64,000 nucleotides of DNA from Chloroflexota bacterium (GTDB lineage: Bacteria > Chloroflexota > Anaerolineae > Aggregatilineales > Phototrophicaceae), in contig JAPOXG010000025.1 in NCBI GenBank assembly GCA_026707225.1, positions 62,001 to 126,000 of the forward strand. Reading direction: 5' to 3'. Position numbers and translations under genes: made by a program. The notes beneath the pieces are model-generated. The model was not told where the DNA came from and ran no database searches. It saw only the letters and a program-made list of their open reading frames with translations. Shown here one piece after another: positions 11,148 to 21,345 of this stretch (positions within the stretch are counted from its first letter, which is position 1; every line of letters begins with the position of its first letter).

Positions 11148-12382
11148 TCGGCTGCGCCTGCGTCGGGCGAGTCCTCCGCTGTCGGCTGCGCGTCTTGCCC
11201 GCGCGCCATTGCCGCGAGCAAATCAGCCTGGCTCTGATAACGGCGGCGCGCCAATTCCTGCAAATCAGCGACTGGATCCGATTCATCCAGGATCTCGATG
11301 CCGAGCAAGGTCTCCAAAGTATCTTCCAGCGTGATCAGTCCCGCCGTCCCGCCGTATTCATCAATGACGAGAAAGATTTGCTCCTGTTTGCTGATGAACT
11401 CGTCGAGCACTTGCGCCACCGAGTTGGTCTCTGGCACCACTTCCAGCTTCCGCAAGATGTCGCGCATCTTCACGCCGTGTTCATCTGCTGCCGCCCGCCG
11501 GTAAATCTCGTGGCGCAGCACATAGCCTTTGACATCGTCGGCTGATTCACCGAAAACGGGAACGCGCGAGAATGGCAGAAAGGCATAGGACCGCATCACC
11601 TCCGCGACCGTCTGATCTTCTTGAAACATGAGCGCCACCGTTCGCGGCGTCATGATGGTTTCGACCAGAACATCGGCGAGTTGCAGCAGATTGGCGACAA
11701 TGCGATTCTCGCGCTCTTGTATACCGCCCTCTTCCGCGCTGATCCGCGCCATCACTTGCAATTCGGAACGCGTCACCGTCGGCGGCTCTTCGCTCGGCCG
11801 CATAGATCGGGTGACAAACTCAAAGGCGAACACAGCGGGCCGCAGCACCCACAGCAGCGCGCGCAAAGAATGGGCGGTGAAGGGCGTCAGTGGCTTGGCA
11901 TATACCGCGCCCAGGGTCTTGGGGATGATTTCGGAAAAGACGAGAATGAGCAGTGTCAGCACGACAGCGATGAGCCCTTCAAACTCGCTGCCAAAGATGA
12001 CCGTCGCTTCGGCGCCAGCGCCAAACGCGCCCACCGTATGGGCGATGGTGTTCAGTGTCAAAATCGCCGATATGGGCTGCTCGACATTTTGACGCAGACC
12101 TTGCATGATAAAGCCCGCTTGCCGGCCCTCCTGCACCAGCAATTCGATGTGCGAAACCGGCGTCGACAGCATCGCCGCTTCCCAAATTGAACAGAGGAAA
12201 GACACGACCAGCGCCATGCCAACATAAAGCAGCAGCGCGGACCATTCGCCTGACCCGCCCGCGCCGGTCGTAACTGCCAGGATGGGGATGCCGTTAAGTA
12301 TGCTGTCCATGCAATTCCACATACGAGCGACTGGAGCGACGATGTGCGCCACCCGCGATCCCAGTTGCGTTAAGCATACCAA
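11144..12382 (-). CDS. CNNM/HlyC-CorC family transporter-like protein with CBS domains
   Basis: N-terminal TM region; NRIVANLLQLADVLVETIMTPRTVALMFQEDQTVAEVMRSYAFLPFSRVPVFGE; VIDEYGGTAGLITLEDTLETLLGIE. Confidence 0.88.
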   Translation of the reverse strand: MVCLTQLGSRVAHIVAPVARMWNCMDSILNGIPILAVTTGAGGSGEWSALLLYVGMALVVSFLCSIWEAAMLSTPVSHIELLVQEGRQAGFIMQGLRQNVEQPISAILTLNTIAHTVGAFGAGAEATVIFGSEFEGLIAVVLTLLILVFSEIIPKTLGAVYAKPLTPFTAHSLRALLWVLRPAVFAFEFVTRSMRPSEEPPTVTRSELQVMARISAEEGGIQERENRIVANLLQLADVLVETIMTPRTVALMFQEDQTVAEVMRSYAFLPFSRVPVFGESADDVKGYVLRHEIYRRAAADEHGVKMRDILRKLEVVPETNSVAQVLDEFISKQEQIFLVIDEYGGTAGLITLEDTLETLLGIEILDESDPVADLQELARRRYQSQADLLAAMARGQDAQPTAEDSPDAGAAE

Positions 12383-12474
12383 TCATGCCGCATGGCGACA
12401 AGCAGATGGGCAGCCGCTCAACCGCTAACGAGACTGCGCAGGCCGCGCCGATTTCACTCGTATTCCCCAGCGGC

Positions 12475-13128
12475 TTATGTCAGTTTCAGCAAGGCTCCAG
12501 GCGGTAGTACCAGGCGCAAGCGCCCCTCAAGTTCGCTTAGCAGCATGGCGGTCGCCCCCCAGACTTTGTGCCCGCGCGCCTGGTAGTAAGGCACGCGCGC
12601 ATCAACGCCGCGTATGCGACGGCGCTCCACAAACTTGTAACGTGGCCGCAGCAGATCTTCCAGCGCGAAACTGAAAATCTCCGCCACTTCGTCCGGATTG
12701 GGAATAAACACCGGCGCGCCATCAAAATAGGCGATAGTCGGACAAACCTCATGATGCGACGCCGGGATGTAAAATTGCGGGAAATGCCCCAAGATGGACA
12801 GTCGCTCGCCGCAGACGCCAATTTCCTCGCAAGTCTCGCGCAGGGCGGTCGCCGTCAAGTTCTCATCCCCTGGATCCAGACGTCCGCCAGGGAAGCTGAC
12901 TTGGCCGCTGTGCCCGCGCAGTTCCGCTGCTCGCAAGGTCAGCGCCGTATAGAGAATCCCTTCAGGACCGGGATAAACCAGAATCATGACCGCGGCCGGG
13001 TGCGCTGGATCATCTCGCTTCAGCCAGCCGCGCGGTGCCGGCGCCATCCGCTGCAGCGCCGCCCGCGAGTCAAAATCATTCAAGTCCAGAGCGCTGCGGA
13101 CGTGATCCAAGGTGATCAGTGGAATCAT
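12475..13128 (-). CDS. NUDIX hydrolase, CoA pyrophosphatase-like
   Basis: LRGHSGQVSFPGGRLDPGDENLTATALRETCEEIGV. Confidence 0.85.
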   Translation of the reverse strand: MIPLITLDHVRSALDLNDFDSRAALQRMAPAPRGWLKRDDPAHPAAVMILVYPGPEGILYTALTLRAAELRGHSGQVSFPGGRLDPGDENLTATALRETCEEIGVCGERLSILGHFPQFYIPASHHEVCPTIAYFDGAPVFIPNPDEVAEIFSFALEDLLRPRYKFVERRRIRGVDARVPYYQARGHKVWGATAMLLSELEGRLRLVLPPGALLKLT

Positions 13129-13362
13129 AGATGAGGATATCTGTCTCGCGGTTTGGCTGTCTGGTCCAGTTCAATCGGTGATTCGATCCTTTGCCAGGGC
13201 GCGCGTTTGATTGCGTCTGACAATCGTGGCGAGGCGGCCAAGCGCCGCGCCGCGGTGGGGGCTTCCGCGATTGGAAACGGTGGAAGACGCAAATCGGCGC
13301 GATTCACCAATTTCACGCCAGCGCATGCGAGCATTTCTTTGGGACGAAACCGCCCTACCTGC

Positions 13363-13653
13363 TCATGAGGCAACTGCGCGAGACCGGTCGCGATCATACC
13401 AGGCTCTGCGCTTGCGCAACGATACGCCAGCTTCCGCGCCGCTGCGCCGCGCCGTGCGGACACGACCGCGAGAATCAATGTGCACCTGCCCGGCTTTTTG
13501 CAGCCGCTCGAATTCTTCGGGAGTTATCGCAGGCGCCGGTTCACCGCCCAGCCGCTCCAGCCGGTCCCCCATGTCATCCGCCGAAGATCCGCTCGGGGAA
13601 TTGTTCAGATTCTCGTCCAGATTATCGTTGGGATTTCTGTTCTCGTCGCTCAT
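13363..13653 (-). CDS. Small hypothetical protein (96 aa)
   Basis: ORF starting MSDENRNPNDNLDENLNNSPSG; no recognised domain. Confidence 0.4.
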   Translation of the reverse strand: MSDENRNPNDNLDENLNNSPSGSSADDMGDRLERLGGEPAPAITPEEFERLQKAGQVHIDSRGRVRTARRSGAEAGVSLRKRRAWYDRDRSRAVAS

Positions 13654-13911
13654 TTCAACCCTCTGTTTTGACGCAGTATGGCGACGCGCGCGCCTCGAAA
13701 TCGCTGCCTTCCGCGCTTGCCACTACGATAACATAGTTTAGACCATAAGAGCATACTTTGCCAAGTTCGATTCCGAACTTGCCTCGTTCTGTTTGTACTC
13801 ATACACTGAGACGCGTGCCAGTCCTCGATCCATTCAGCCCGTCACCGGCTTCTACGCGAGAATGGCAGGAGCGTCGTGCGCAATCTGAAGGCGCCATGAT
13901 ATTGCCGGCTC

Positions 13912-14340
13912 TCATGGCGGCAGTTGCTGCGCCGCAGCAAGCTGATAAAACATGCGCATGGTCTCGACCGCCACGTCAAACGGATTCACTTCTCGCGGCG
14001 CGTCATAGGGTGCGTAAAGTCCGGTAAACGGTTCACTTAGCCCCTGCGCCGGCGCCGCCAATGGCAATTGGAGATTTGCCGTGGTCCGCGACCAGGCCTA
14101 AGCATAGAAATAAGGTCGCTCCAAACCAGGGCTGAAGCGCAGGTCCTTCGGCAATGGATCGGAGCCGGCGTCGCGCCCATTATCAGCGCAATTTGCTGCG
14201 GGGCGTCGCGCGTCGCCTCCCAGTTGGCCAATGCGGGCATCGCCATAATCATGCCCTTCTCATTGTTCGACGCCGTTCATCGCTCCCGTCTGTTGAATAT
14301 CCACGCAAGCGCCTCAAGCGTCAAACTTGTCTAGTCCGAC
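13912..14340 (-). pseudogene. Decayed coding remnant, family not identified
   Basis: Minus-strand reading gives DPLPKDLRFSPGLERPYFYA*AWSRTTANLQLPLAAPAQGLSEPFTGLYAPYDAPREVNPFDVAVETMRMFYQLAAAQQLPP* with in-frame TAG at 14098-14100; a protein-like upstream part (MPALANWEATRDAPQQIALIMGATPAPIH) lies in another frame. Confidence 0.4.
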
Positions 14341-14495
14341 ATAATGAGCGAATAGTCCGCAGAGATTGGCGCTACATGCACCTCTCATCCTACACAATGT
14401 AGTAAAACACCGCTGATAATTGGACATGCCTGTGTAGTGAATTGACCGCGCAACTGTGATACAAAGATTATAGACGACAGCCTAGAGGGACGCGT

Positions 14496-15695
14496 TTGAT
14501 GAGTCGATACCTTTCCAGAAGCGTGCAACGCTTGCGCCCATCGGGCATTCGCCGGTACTTTGACATCGCCGCCACCATGGATGATGTGGTGACGCTCGGC
14601 ATTGGCGAGCCAGATTTCGTAACGCCCGCGCATATCGTCGATGCCGGCGTGGAAAGCCTCCATCGCGGTCAGACTGGCTATACCTCAAATGCCGGGATTT
14701 ACGAATTGCGAGCGGCGATCGCGGCGCAAGTCGAGAAGCGCTACGGTCTGCGCTATTCACCTGCGAACGAAGTGCTGGTCACAGTGGGCGTTAGCGAGGC
14801 GCTGTTTCTGGCGCTGAAGATTCTGCTTGATCCGGGTGACGAGGTCTTGGTGGTGGAACCCTGTTTCGTCGCCAACCCAGCCTTGGTCGAGACGGCCGGT
14901 GGCCTGCCCGTTATGGTACCGTCATCGGTTGACGCTGATTTCCAGGTGACCGGAGCGGAACTTGAAGCGCGAATTACCGCGCGCACGAATGCGATTCTGC
15001 TCAGCTATCCCAGCAACCCGACCGGCGCTGTGCTGACATGCGAACACATGATGCAAGTTGCCGCCGTCGCCGAAAAACACGATCTCGTCGTCATTTCTGA
15101 TGAGATATATGAACGCCTCGTTTACGACACTCAACATATTAACTTCGCGACCCTGCCAAACATGCGTGAGCGAACCATCGTGTTGAGCGGCATGAGCAAA
15201 TCCTACGCCATGACCGGCTGGCGCATTGGTTACGTGACCGCGCCCGCGGCCTTCACCGAAGCGATGTACAAGATCCACCAATACCTGATCATGTCCGCGC
15301 CGACCACTGGACAAGCCGCGTCGCTGCAGGCGATTCGCTCTGGCGAAGACGATGTTGAAACCATGCGTCAACATTATGACCGGCGGCGCAAGCTGATCGT
15401 GGACGGATTCAATCGGTTGGGCTTAGCCTGTTTCGAGCCGCGCGGCGCATTCTATGCCTTCCCCAGCATCGCGGCCACCGGCTTGGATGATGAGACCTTC
15501 TGCGATGCCCTGCTGCAAGAAGAGCGGCTCGCGCTCATCCCCGGCAGCGCATTCGGAGAAAGTGGGCGTGGTTTCGTCCGCGCCAGCTACGCCACCAGCG
15601 AGGCGAACATTCACGAAGCGCTTGACCGGCTCGAACGCTTCCTCGCGAAGCAGGGACTGATCGAGCGGGCGGAAGCCTCCGTCTACGCGGCTTGA
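14496..15695 (+). CDS. Pyridoxal-phosphate aminotransferase class I/II
   Basis: GIGEPDFVTPAHI; LLSYPSNPTGAVL; VISDEIYERLVYD; VLSGMSKSYAMTGWRIGYVTAP. Confidence 0.93.
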   Translation: MMSRYLSRSVQRLRPSGIRRYFDIAATMDDVVTLGIGEPDFVTPAHIVDAGVESLHRGQTGYTSNAGIYELRAAIAAQVEKRYGLRYSPANEVLVTVGVSEALFLALKILLDPGDEVLVVEPCFVANPALVETAGGLPVMVPSSVDADFQVTGAELEARITARTNAILLSYPSNPTGAVLTCEHMMQVAAVAEKHDLVVISDEIYERLVYDTQHINFATLPNMRERTIVLSGMSKSYAMTGWRIGYVTAPAAFTEAMYKIHQYLIMSAPTTGQAASLQAIRSGEDDVETMRQHYDRRRKLIVDGFNRLGLACFEPRGAFYAFPSIAATGLDDETFCDALLQEERLALIPGSAFGESGRGFVRASYATSEANIHEALDRLERFLAKQGLIERAEASVYAA

Positions 15696-15926
15696 TGATG
15701 ACATCCAAGAAGCTTGAGTTTCCAGGTTCCGGCTGACTTGCCGTCGATATCGCTGCTTATACTGGCAAAATAGCGCTTGATACGCTGCGCCTTTGCTGGC
15801 GGAACCAAGGGCATCTGCCCGAGCCAGTGCCGACAGGCTATCCGAAACTGTATCTGTCACCTTTTCAAATCCGTGCTTTTGTGTCAGGCTAGTCCGAACA
15901 CCTGTCCCGCTGACTTAAAGGGTGCC

Positions 15927-17387
15927 ATGAGCGAATGGACAACGGTGATCGGCCTGGAAGTCCACGCCGAGCTGGAAACCGAGAGCAAGATGTTCAGCAG
16001 CTGCCCGGTCGTCGACAGCGTCGAAGCCGAGCCCAACACCGCCGTCGACCCCCTGTCTTTGGGCCTGCCCGGCACGCTGCCCGTCATCAACATGCAGGCG
16101 ATGGAATATGGCATCATGGTCGGCTTGGCGCTCAATTGCGAGATTCCGCCGATCAATCAATTCGCGCGCAAGAATTACTTCTATCCCGACCTGCCCAAGG
16201 GTTATCAGATAAGCCAATACGACCGGCCGCTGGCGGTCAATGGTTATATCGACATCGAGTTGGAAGATGGCTCCAGCAAGCGCATCCGCGTGCGCCGCGC
16301 CCACATGGAAGAGGACACGGGCAAACTCTCGCATATCATGGGCGGCAGCCTGGTCGATTACAACCGCGCCGGCGTCCCGCTCCTGGAAATCGTCTCCGAA
16401 CCGGATATCAGCAGCGCGTCAGAAGCCGAAGTCTACGCGCGCAAGCTGCGCTCGATCCTGCGCTATCTCGGCGTCAACAGCGGCGACATGTCCAAGGGCT
16501 TGCTTCGCTTCGAAGCCAACGTCAGCGTCCGGCTCGAAAGCGATACCGAATTGCGCGAACGCACGGAAATCAAGAATCTCAACAGCATCCGCAATATGGT
16601 CAAAGCCATCGACTTTGAAGTGAAGCGCCAAATCAAGCTTTATGACAACGGCGAAACAGTCAAGCCGGCGACCCTCGGTTGGGACGAAGCGGCGCAAAGG
16701 ATCACGGTGCAGCGCTACAAAGAACGGGCTGACGAATACCGCTACTTCCCCGAGCCGGACCTGCCTGTGGTCGAGGTCAGCCGCGAACAGGTCGCCCAGA
16801 TCGCCGCTGAGCTGCCCGCCCTGCCCGCCAAGCTGCAGGCGCGTTTCGTCGACGAATTGGGCTTGAGCGCCTATGACGCCGGCGTGCTCACGGCGGAGCG
16901 CGCCGTTGCCGAATACTTCCAGAAAATCGTGGATGCCGGCGTCGACCCCAAGCTGGCCGCGAACTGGCTGACCACAGACCTGTTTCGCATGATGAACGCG
17001 AACGATATCGAACGAGAATGCATTGAGCGGATTCCAGTTACCGCGCAAAACTTCGCCAGCTTGTTGACCTTGGTTCAGCAAGGTACGATCAACCAGAGCA
17101 CAGCGCGCAAACAGGCGCTGCCGGCGATGTGGTCGTCCGGCGCTGACGCCCGCGCCATCGTTGACGAGCAAGGCTTGGCGCAAATCTCCGACCAGGACCT
17201 CATCGCGGCCTCCGTCAGCAAGGTGCTGGGCGAGAACGACGATATGCTTCAGCGCTTTCTAGGTGGCAACAAAAAAGTGCTGAACGCGCTCTTCGGTAAA
17301 ATCATGGGCGAGTTGCGCGGCAAAGGCGATCCGGCGGTCGTCCGCCGCTTGCTAATGGATACAATAGAGAAAATGGAATTAAACTAA
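15927..17387 (+). CDS. gatB: Asp-tRNA(Asn)/Glu-tRNA(Gln) amidotransferase subunit B
   Basis: [68 protein letters not shown] at 15927 used. Confidence 0.96.
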   Translation: MSEWTTVIGLEVHAELETESKMFSSCPVVDSVEAEPNTAVDPLSLGLPGTLPVINMQAMEYGIMVGLALNCEIPPINQFARKNYFYPDLPKGYQISQYDRPLAVNGYIDIELEDGSSKRIRVRRAHMEEDTGKLSHIMGGSLVDYNRAGVPLLEIVSEPDISSASEAEVYARKLRSILRYLGVNSGDMSKGLLRFEANVSVRLESDTELRERTEIKNLNSIRNMVKAIDFEVKRQIKLYDNGETVKPATLGWDEAAQRITVQRYKERADEYRYFPEPDLPVVEVSREQVAQIAAELPALPAKLQARFVDELGLSAYDAGVLTAERAVAEYFQKIVDAGVDPKLAANWLTTDLFRMMNANDIERECIERIPVTAQNFASLLTLVQQGTINQSTARKQALPAMWSSGADARAIVDEQGLAQISDQDLIAASVSKVLGENDDMLQRFLGGNKKVLNALFGKIMGELRGKGDPAVVRRLLMDTIEKMELN

Positions 17388-17410
17388 ACCATTTTCAGGA
17401 GCAGACCAAA

Positions 17411-17872
17411 ATGTCGTGGCATCAAACCATTATCGTCGGAAACTTGGGTGGTGACCCCGAACTGCGATACCTGCAGAGTGGACAAGCAGTTTGCAATTTC
17501 AGCGTTGCCGTTAGCGAACGCTGGCGCGACCGTCAGTCCGGCGAACAGCGTGAGCGGACCACCTGGTATCGCGTGGCGGCCTGGGGCAACTTGGGCGAAA
17601 CCTGCAATCAATACCTGTCGCGCGGACGGCAAGTCATGGTGGTGGGCAATGTGGCGGCGCGGGGATACATCAACAATAACGGCGAGGCGGCAGCTTCATT
17701 GGACCTTCGAGCGCGCGATGTGCGCTTTCTGGGCGGACGAGATGATGGCGGCGATCAGGGCAACTGGAGTGGCGGCGGGCAACGAGGAGGCGGGCAGCAA
17801 CGACAGCAGCGCGACGATCGCGCGTCGAACTACCCGGAGTCGCCCGGCACGGTCGATGATATCCCCTTCTAG
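17411..17872 (+). CDS. ssb: Single-stranded DNA-binding protein
   Basis: OB fold MSWHQTIIVGNLGGDPELRYLQSGQAVCNFSVAVSERW; Gly/Gln-rich linker; tail ending VDDIPF. Confidence 0.95.
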   Translation: MSWHQTIIVGNLGGDPELRYLQSGQAVCNFSVAVSERWRDRQSGEQRERTTWYRVAAWGNLGETCNQYLSRGRQVMVVGNVAARGYINNNGEAAASLDLRARDVRFLGGRDDGGDQGNWSGGGQRGGGQQRQQRDDRASNYPESPGTVDDIPF

Positions 17873-17910
17873 GCGCTTTCAATTCTTTACCGTTCCATTC
17901 TCCCATACTC

Positions 17911-18621
17911 GTGACTGATGTAGAAGTTGACCTTGCCGGTAGAACGGCGCTGGTCACCGGCGCGGGCGCGGGGATGGGACGAGCCATCGCGCTGGCGCTC
18001 GCGGCCAATGGCGCGTCAGTGGCGGTCAGCGACCTCAACATCGAACGCGCCGACAGGACCGCAGAGGCGATTCGCGCTGCCGGCGGCATCGCATGCGCGC
18101 TTCATGCCGATGTTTCCAATCGCTTTCAAGTCGCCAACATGATTGAACGAGCGCGCGACGCCTTCGGCGGCATCGACATCCTCGTCAACGCTGTAGCCAT
18201 CCTGCATGCCGAGCCGCTGCTGCACGTCGATGAATGGAGTTGGCGGCGGCAGATCGAGGTCAATATCACCGGAACGTTTTTCTGTACGCAACTGGTCGCC
18301 CGCGTCATGGCGGACGAAGGCGGCGGCTGCGTCATCAATCTTGCCTCAATCGAAGCCAGCAAGGCATCCGTGCCAGCGGGAATCGGCTTTATCACCGGCG
18401 GCGCGGGCCTCATCGGCATGACCCGGCAAGCGGCCCGCGAACTGGCGACTCACCATATTCGCGTCAATTGCATCGCGACCCCTTCGCCAGCTGAATCGAA
18501 GGAGGAAGTCGCCAACGCCGCGCTCTTCCTCTGTTCTGACGCGGCGAAGTCCTTGACCGGTCAAGTGCTGGAAGCCGGCGGCGGCAGCGCCTTTGACGCT
18601 TGGCATGCGGCCGCCAAGTGA
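17911..18621 (+). CDS. Short-chain dehydrogenase/reductase
   Basis: TALVTGAGAGMGRAIALALAANGASVAVSDLN Rossmann motif; INLASIEAS. The canonical YxxxK is not preserved (GIGFITGGAG). Confidence 0.8.
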   Translation: MTDVEVDLAGRTALVTGAGAGMGRAIALALAANGASVAVSDLNIERADRTAEAIRAAGGIACALHADVSNRFQVANMIERARDAFGGIDILVNAVAILHAEPLLHVDEWSWRRQIEVNITGTFFCTQLVARVMADEGGGCVINLASIEASKASVPAGIGFITGGAGLIGMTRQAARELATHHIRVNCIATPSPAESKEEVANAALFLCSDAAKSLTGQVLEAGGGSAFDAWHAAAK

Positions 18622-18684
18622 CGTCCTGAAGTTCCGCCCCTTCTTGTGCAGCTTGACACTACGGCAATCGAAACCAAGGTTCGC

Positions 18685-19203
18685 TCAAGTCACCTGCAGC
18701 CGACGCAAATACTCTTCTCCTAGAGCGTGCCAGGGCGCCAAATCCCAATATCCGCGCGCGGCGCCGGATGGGGAAGGCAGCACATAGAACGCCGTCTCTC
18801 CCAGCGTATCGTCCTGCCAGCCATAGGAGACGGCTACACGAGCGCTTAATCCCTTCCAGCGACGCCAGGCCGTCTTGCTCGTGAATGCCAAGATCTGGGG
18901 CTGGAAGCGACATATCTTGCTGGACAATTGCTGACGCTGGAAATCTCGGGGGCGCAAACTTCGGTCTGAACCGAAAGCGTCCTTTGCCAGATCAGTCAAG
19001 CCAATCTTCATGTCAAGCACATCGCGGAAGTCCATCGGATGCAAGCGGCGCGGCGTCATGCCGGCAAGATGCAAGGTCGGCCAGAACGCATTCGTTGGAT
19101 TGGCGTAGTAAGCGCCGACCCGGGCCGATTCTTCGCTGGCTGCCGTCCCACAGAATACCAAGACGAGGCCCCGAGCCAAGACATCGGGCAAAACTTCATT
19201 CAT
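18685..19203 (-). CDS. Mismatch-specific (Mug-type) uracil-DNA glycosylase superfamily protein
   Basis: VFCGTAASEESARVGAYYANPTNAFWPTLHLAGMTPRRL; GLTDLAKDAFGSD; LPSPSGAARG. Confidence 0.85.
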   Translation of the reverse strand: MNEVLPDVLARGLVLVFCGTAASEESARVGAYYANPTNAFWPTLHLAGMTPRRLHPMDFRDVLDMKIGLTDLAKDAFGSDRSLRPRDFQRQQLSSKICRFQPQILAFTSKTAWRRWKGLSARVAVSYGWQDDTLGETAFYVLPSPSGAARGYWDLAPWHALGEEYLRRLQVT

Positions 19204-19987
19204 GCAGGACGAGCCCGCCGTCGACAACAATCAGATTCTTTTGGTGTGTTTCACGAAAAAAGTCATCAAGTGCGCGCGGCAGCTTGAATTGCCGGTCCCC
19301 GGCCAAGGCGCGCAAATAGGCGACCGTTTGGTCGAGGCTCTCGCGCCCAGCCGCGCTGCCATGAGAAGGGATGCAATATTTGAGGCTGTCATTATCCTGC
19401 CAAGACGCCAGCGCATCCAGCCAAGCTTCCAGAAGATGGGCATTGTTGACGACGGGAAGCGGCGTTTCGATCGCGTCGCCCCCCAGCAGAACACCCCACT
19501 CGGGAATCCAGCCGACGATACTATCCGCCGTATGCCCGGGGAGGTGATGCAGCTCCAGCGTAAGATCTCCCAAATCGAGAGCGAGAACTGTGCTAAAGGT
19601 GATGTTCGGCGGGACGAGGCGAACGCTGTCCCACTTGCCGAATTCGGCCATTTGCATTCGCTGCAGGGTTCGCGGCACATCATCGCCAAAGCGGCGCAGG
19701 CACTCCGAGTGGGCGACAACGCCCAAGCGACCGTCGCCGAGGCCCGCCGTGCCCCAAGCATGATCATAATCCCCGTGGCTATAAACCACAAAATAAGGTT
19801 TGCCGCCAATCGCATCAGCCAGGGGCGCTGCTTCGTCCGGCAGGGTCATGGTGTCCCAGACTACCGCCCGTTTCGCGCCCTTGACCACAGCGGCGCGTAC
19901 CATAAGGGGCGGCGCCTCAAGCTCGTAAATCCATAAATTAGGACGGAATTCTTCCAGTCGCGGCATTACTCTCGCCCGCAGGACCAA
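19196..19987 (-). CDS. MBL-fold metallo-hydrolase
   Basis: VYSHGDYDHAWG; LHHLPGHTADSIVGWIPEWGVLLGGDA. Confidence 0.85.
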   Translation of the reverse strand: MVLRARVMPRLEEFRPNLWIYELEAPPLMVRAAVVKGAKRAVVWDTMTLPDEAAPLADAIGGKPYFVVYSHGDYDHAWGTAGLGDGRLGVVAHSECLRRFGDDVPRTLQRMQMAEFGKWDSVRLVPPNITFSTVLALDLGDLTLELHHLPGHTADSIVGWIPEWGVLLGGDAIETPLPVVNNAHLLEAWLDALASWQDNDSLKYCIPSHGSAAGRESLDQTVAYLRALAGDRQFKLPRALDDFFRETHQKNLIVVDGGLVLHE

Positions 19988-20034
19988 CCCGCATTGCGCT
20001 CTTTCAGGCGCTGCAAGCAGATCCCTTCACGACT

Positions 20035-21153
20035 TCAGTTGATTTCGATTTCAAGATTGGGCAATAGCCGGAAGCTATCCAGCACGGCCAACCAGGGATA
20101 TACAGCGGGATCCACCGCCAAGAGATCTTCATCCAGATGCGGCATCCTGATATTGGCGATATGGACTTGGTCGTCGGTTCCGCGCAGCATCAGCATCGAG
20201 CCGCTGGCCAGCGCCCCGTCCAGCGTCTTGAGCCGGTAGGACACTTGGTAGCCGCTGGCGCCAGCAACTTCAACCGCCCGAGCGCTGCGAGCCGTTACGC
20301 CAGAACGCCAACTCTCGGTCCAGTCCATTGCCGCGTCTTCGCTTGCCAGCGCCACATCCGCTTTGCTGACAACCAAGACGAGTGAATCGCCTTCGATGGT
20401 CGCTGGCAAGCCATCGGCCGAGTCGGTCACTTCCCAATTAGAGGGAAAGCGCACCATATGCTTGTCGCTATTGTCAAAGTACGCGTCCCAGTCATAAGGC
20501 GCGCCCGCATAGTCGCCGATGCGCTCTACGCTATTCGCCAGGCCCCGCAGCAGGTACTTGAGCTCCCGCGACGCGTTTTCCGCCGTGACGACGCGCGCGC
20601 TGTAAATATCGCCGCCTTCAATCCACGATTCCTGACGTGCAATGAGATGAGACCGCCCGCGCCACAGGTTGAAGTCGATCCGCACCACCTCGTCGCCCAG
20701 TATTTTGCGACTGGTCTCGTCCCAGCCGCTGTAGCCGCTCCAGGTATGCCCCAGCCAGACCGTGTCGAGGAAGTCGCTCAGCGATTCCACGTCCGATAAC
20801 CCAGCGTGGTTCTTGTTGATGCGCAGCTCGACAACGCTCTGTACTTCGCTGTTGTTCAAGCCGGCGCGCAATTCATCGGCGCTGCTGCTGTCCGAGGCCG
20901 GGCTCCAGCCGGTTGGCGCGCCTATGGTAAAGAGACCGGAGCGGTGCAGATAACGGCTGTCAAAATCGATCGCGTCTGTATCGGGCGGAGGCGGCATCGT
21001 CGGCTCAGGAAACGGCGTCGGCTGCGGCGTCTCCAAATAACTGTCGCCAACGCCAACCTGGCTCGAAATCATGGGGAGGATCAGGCTGCCCACCATCGCC
21101 ACTGTCATCACAATCCCAATGATGTAGGTAAAGGTCTTGGTCGTCTTGTTCAT
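20035..21153 (-). CDS. Secreted/membrane-anchored hypothetical protein
   Basis: N-terminal TM (TFTYIIGIVMTVAMVGSLILPMI) and proline-rich linker. Confidence 0.6.
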   Translation of the reverse strand: MNKTTKTFTYIIGIVMTVAMVGSLILPMISSQVGVGDSYLETPQPTPFPEPTMPPPPDTDAIDFDSRYLHRSGLFTIGAPTGWSPASDSSSADELRAGLNNSEVQSVVELRINKNHAGLSDVESLSDFLDTVWLGHTWSGYSGWDETSRKILGDEVVRIDFNLWRGRSHLIARQESWIEGGDIYSARVVTAENASRELKYLLRGLANSVERIGDYAGAPYDWDAYFDNSDKHMVRFPSNWEVTDSADGLPATIEGDSLVLVVSKADVALASEDAAMDWTESWRSGVTARSARAVEVAGASGYQVSYRLKTLDGALASGSMLMLRGTDDQVHIANIRMPHLDEDLLAVDPAVYPWLAVLDSFRLLPNLEIEIN

Positions 21154-21345
21154 CTGTGGCCTGCTCCGCGCGCCCGGTCAAAATGCCGCCATCATACAGC
21201 AAAAGGATAAGGCTGTTAAGCAAGACTTTTTCTCCCTATAATGCGCCGCTGGCGGCGGACATTGCGCGCGCGCGCCCTGTCTCCGCCTCAATCTCGCCGG
21301 GCGAATTGACACTTCGCGACCGAATGAGAACAGGATTTTGCGACA

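Noticed and set aside
16419-17183. Minus-strand ORF (254 aa) within gatB
   Set aside because: Shadow of gatB; no domain signature
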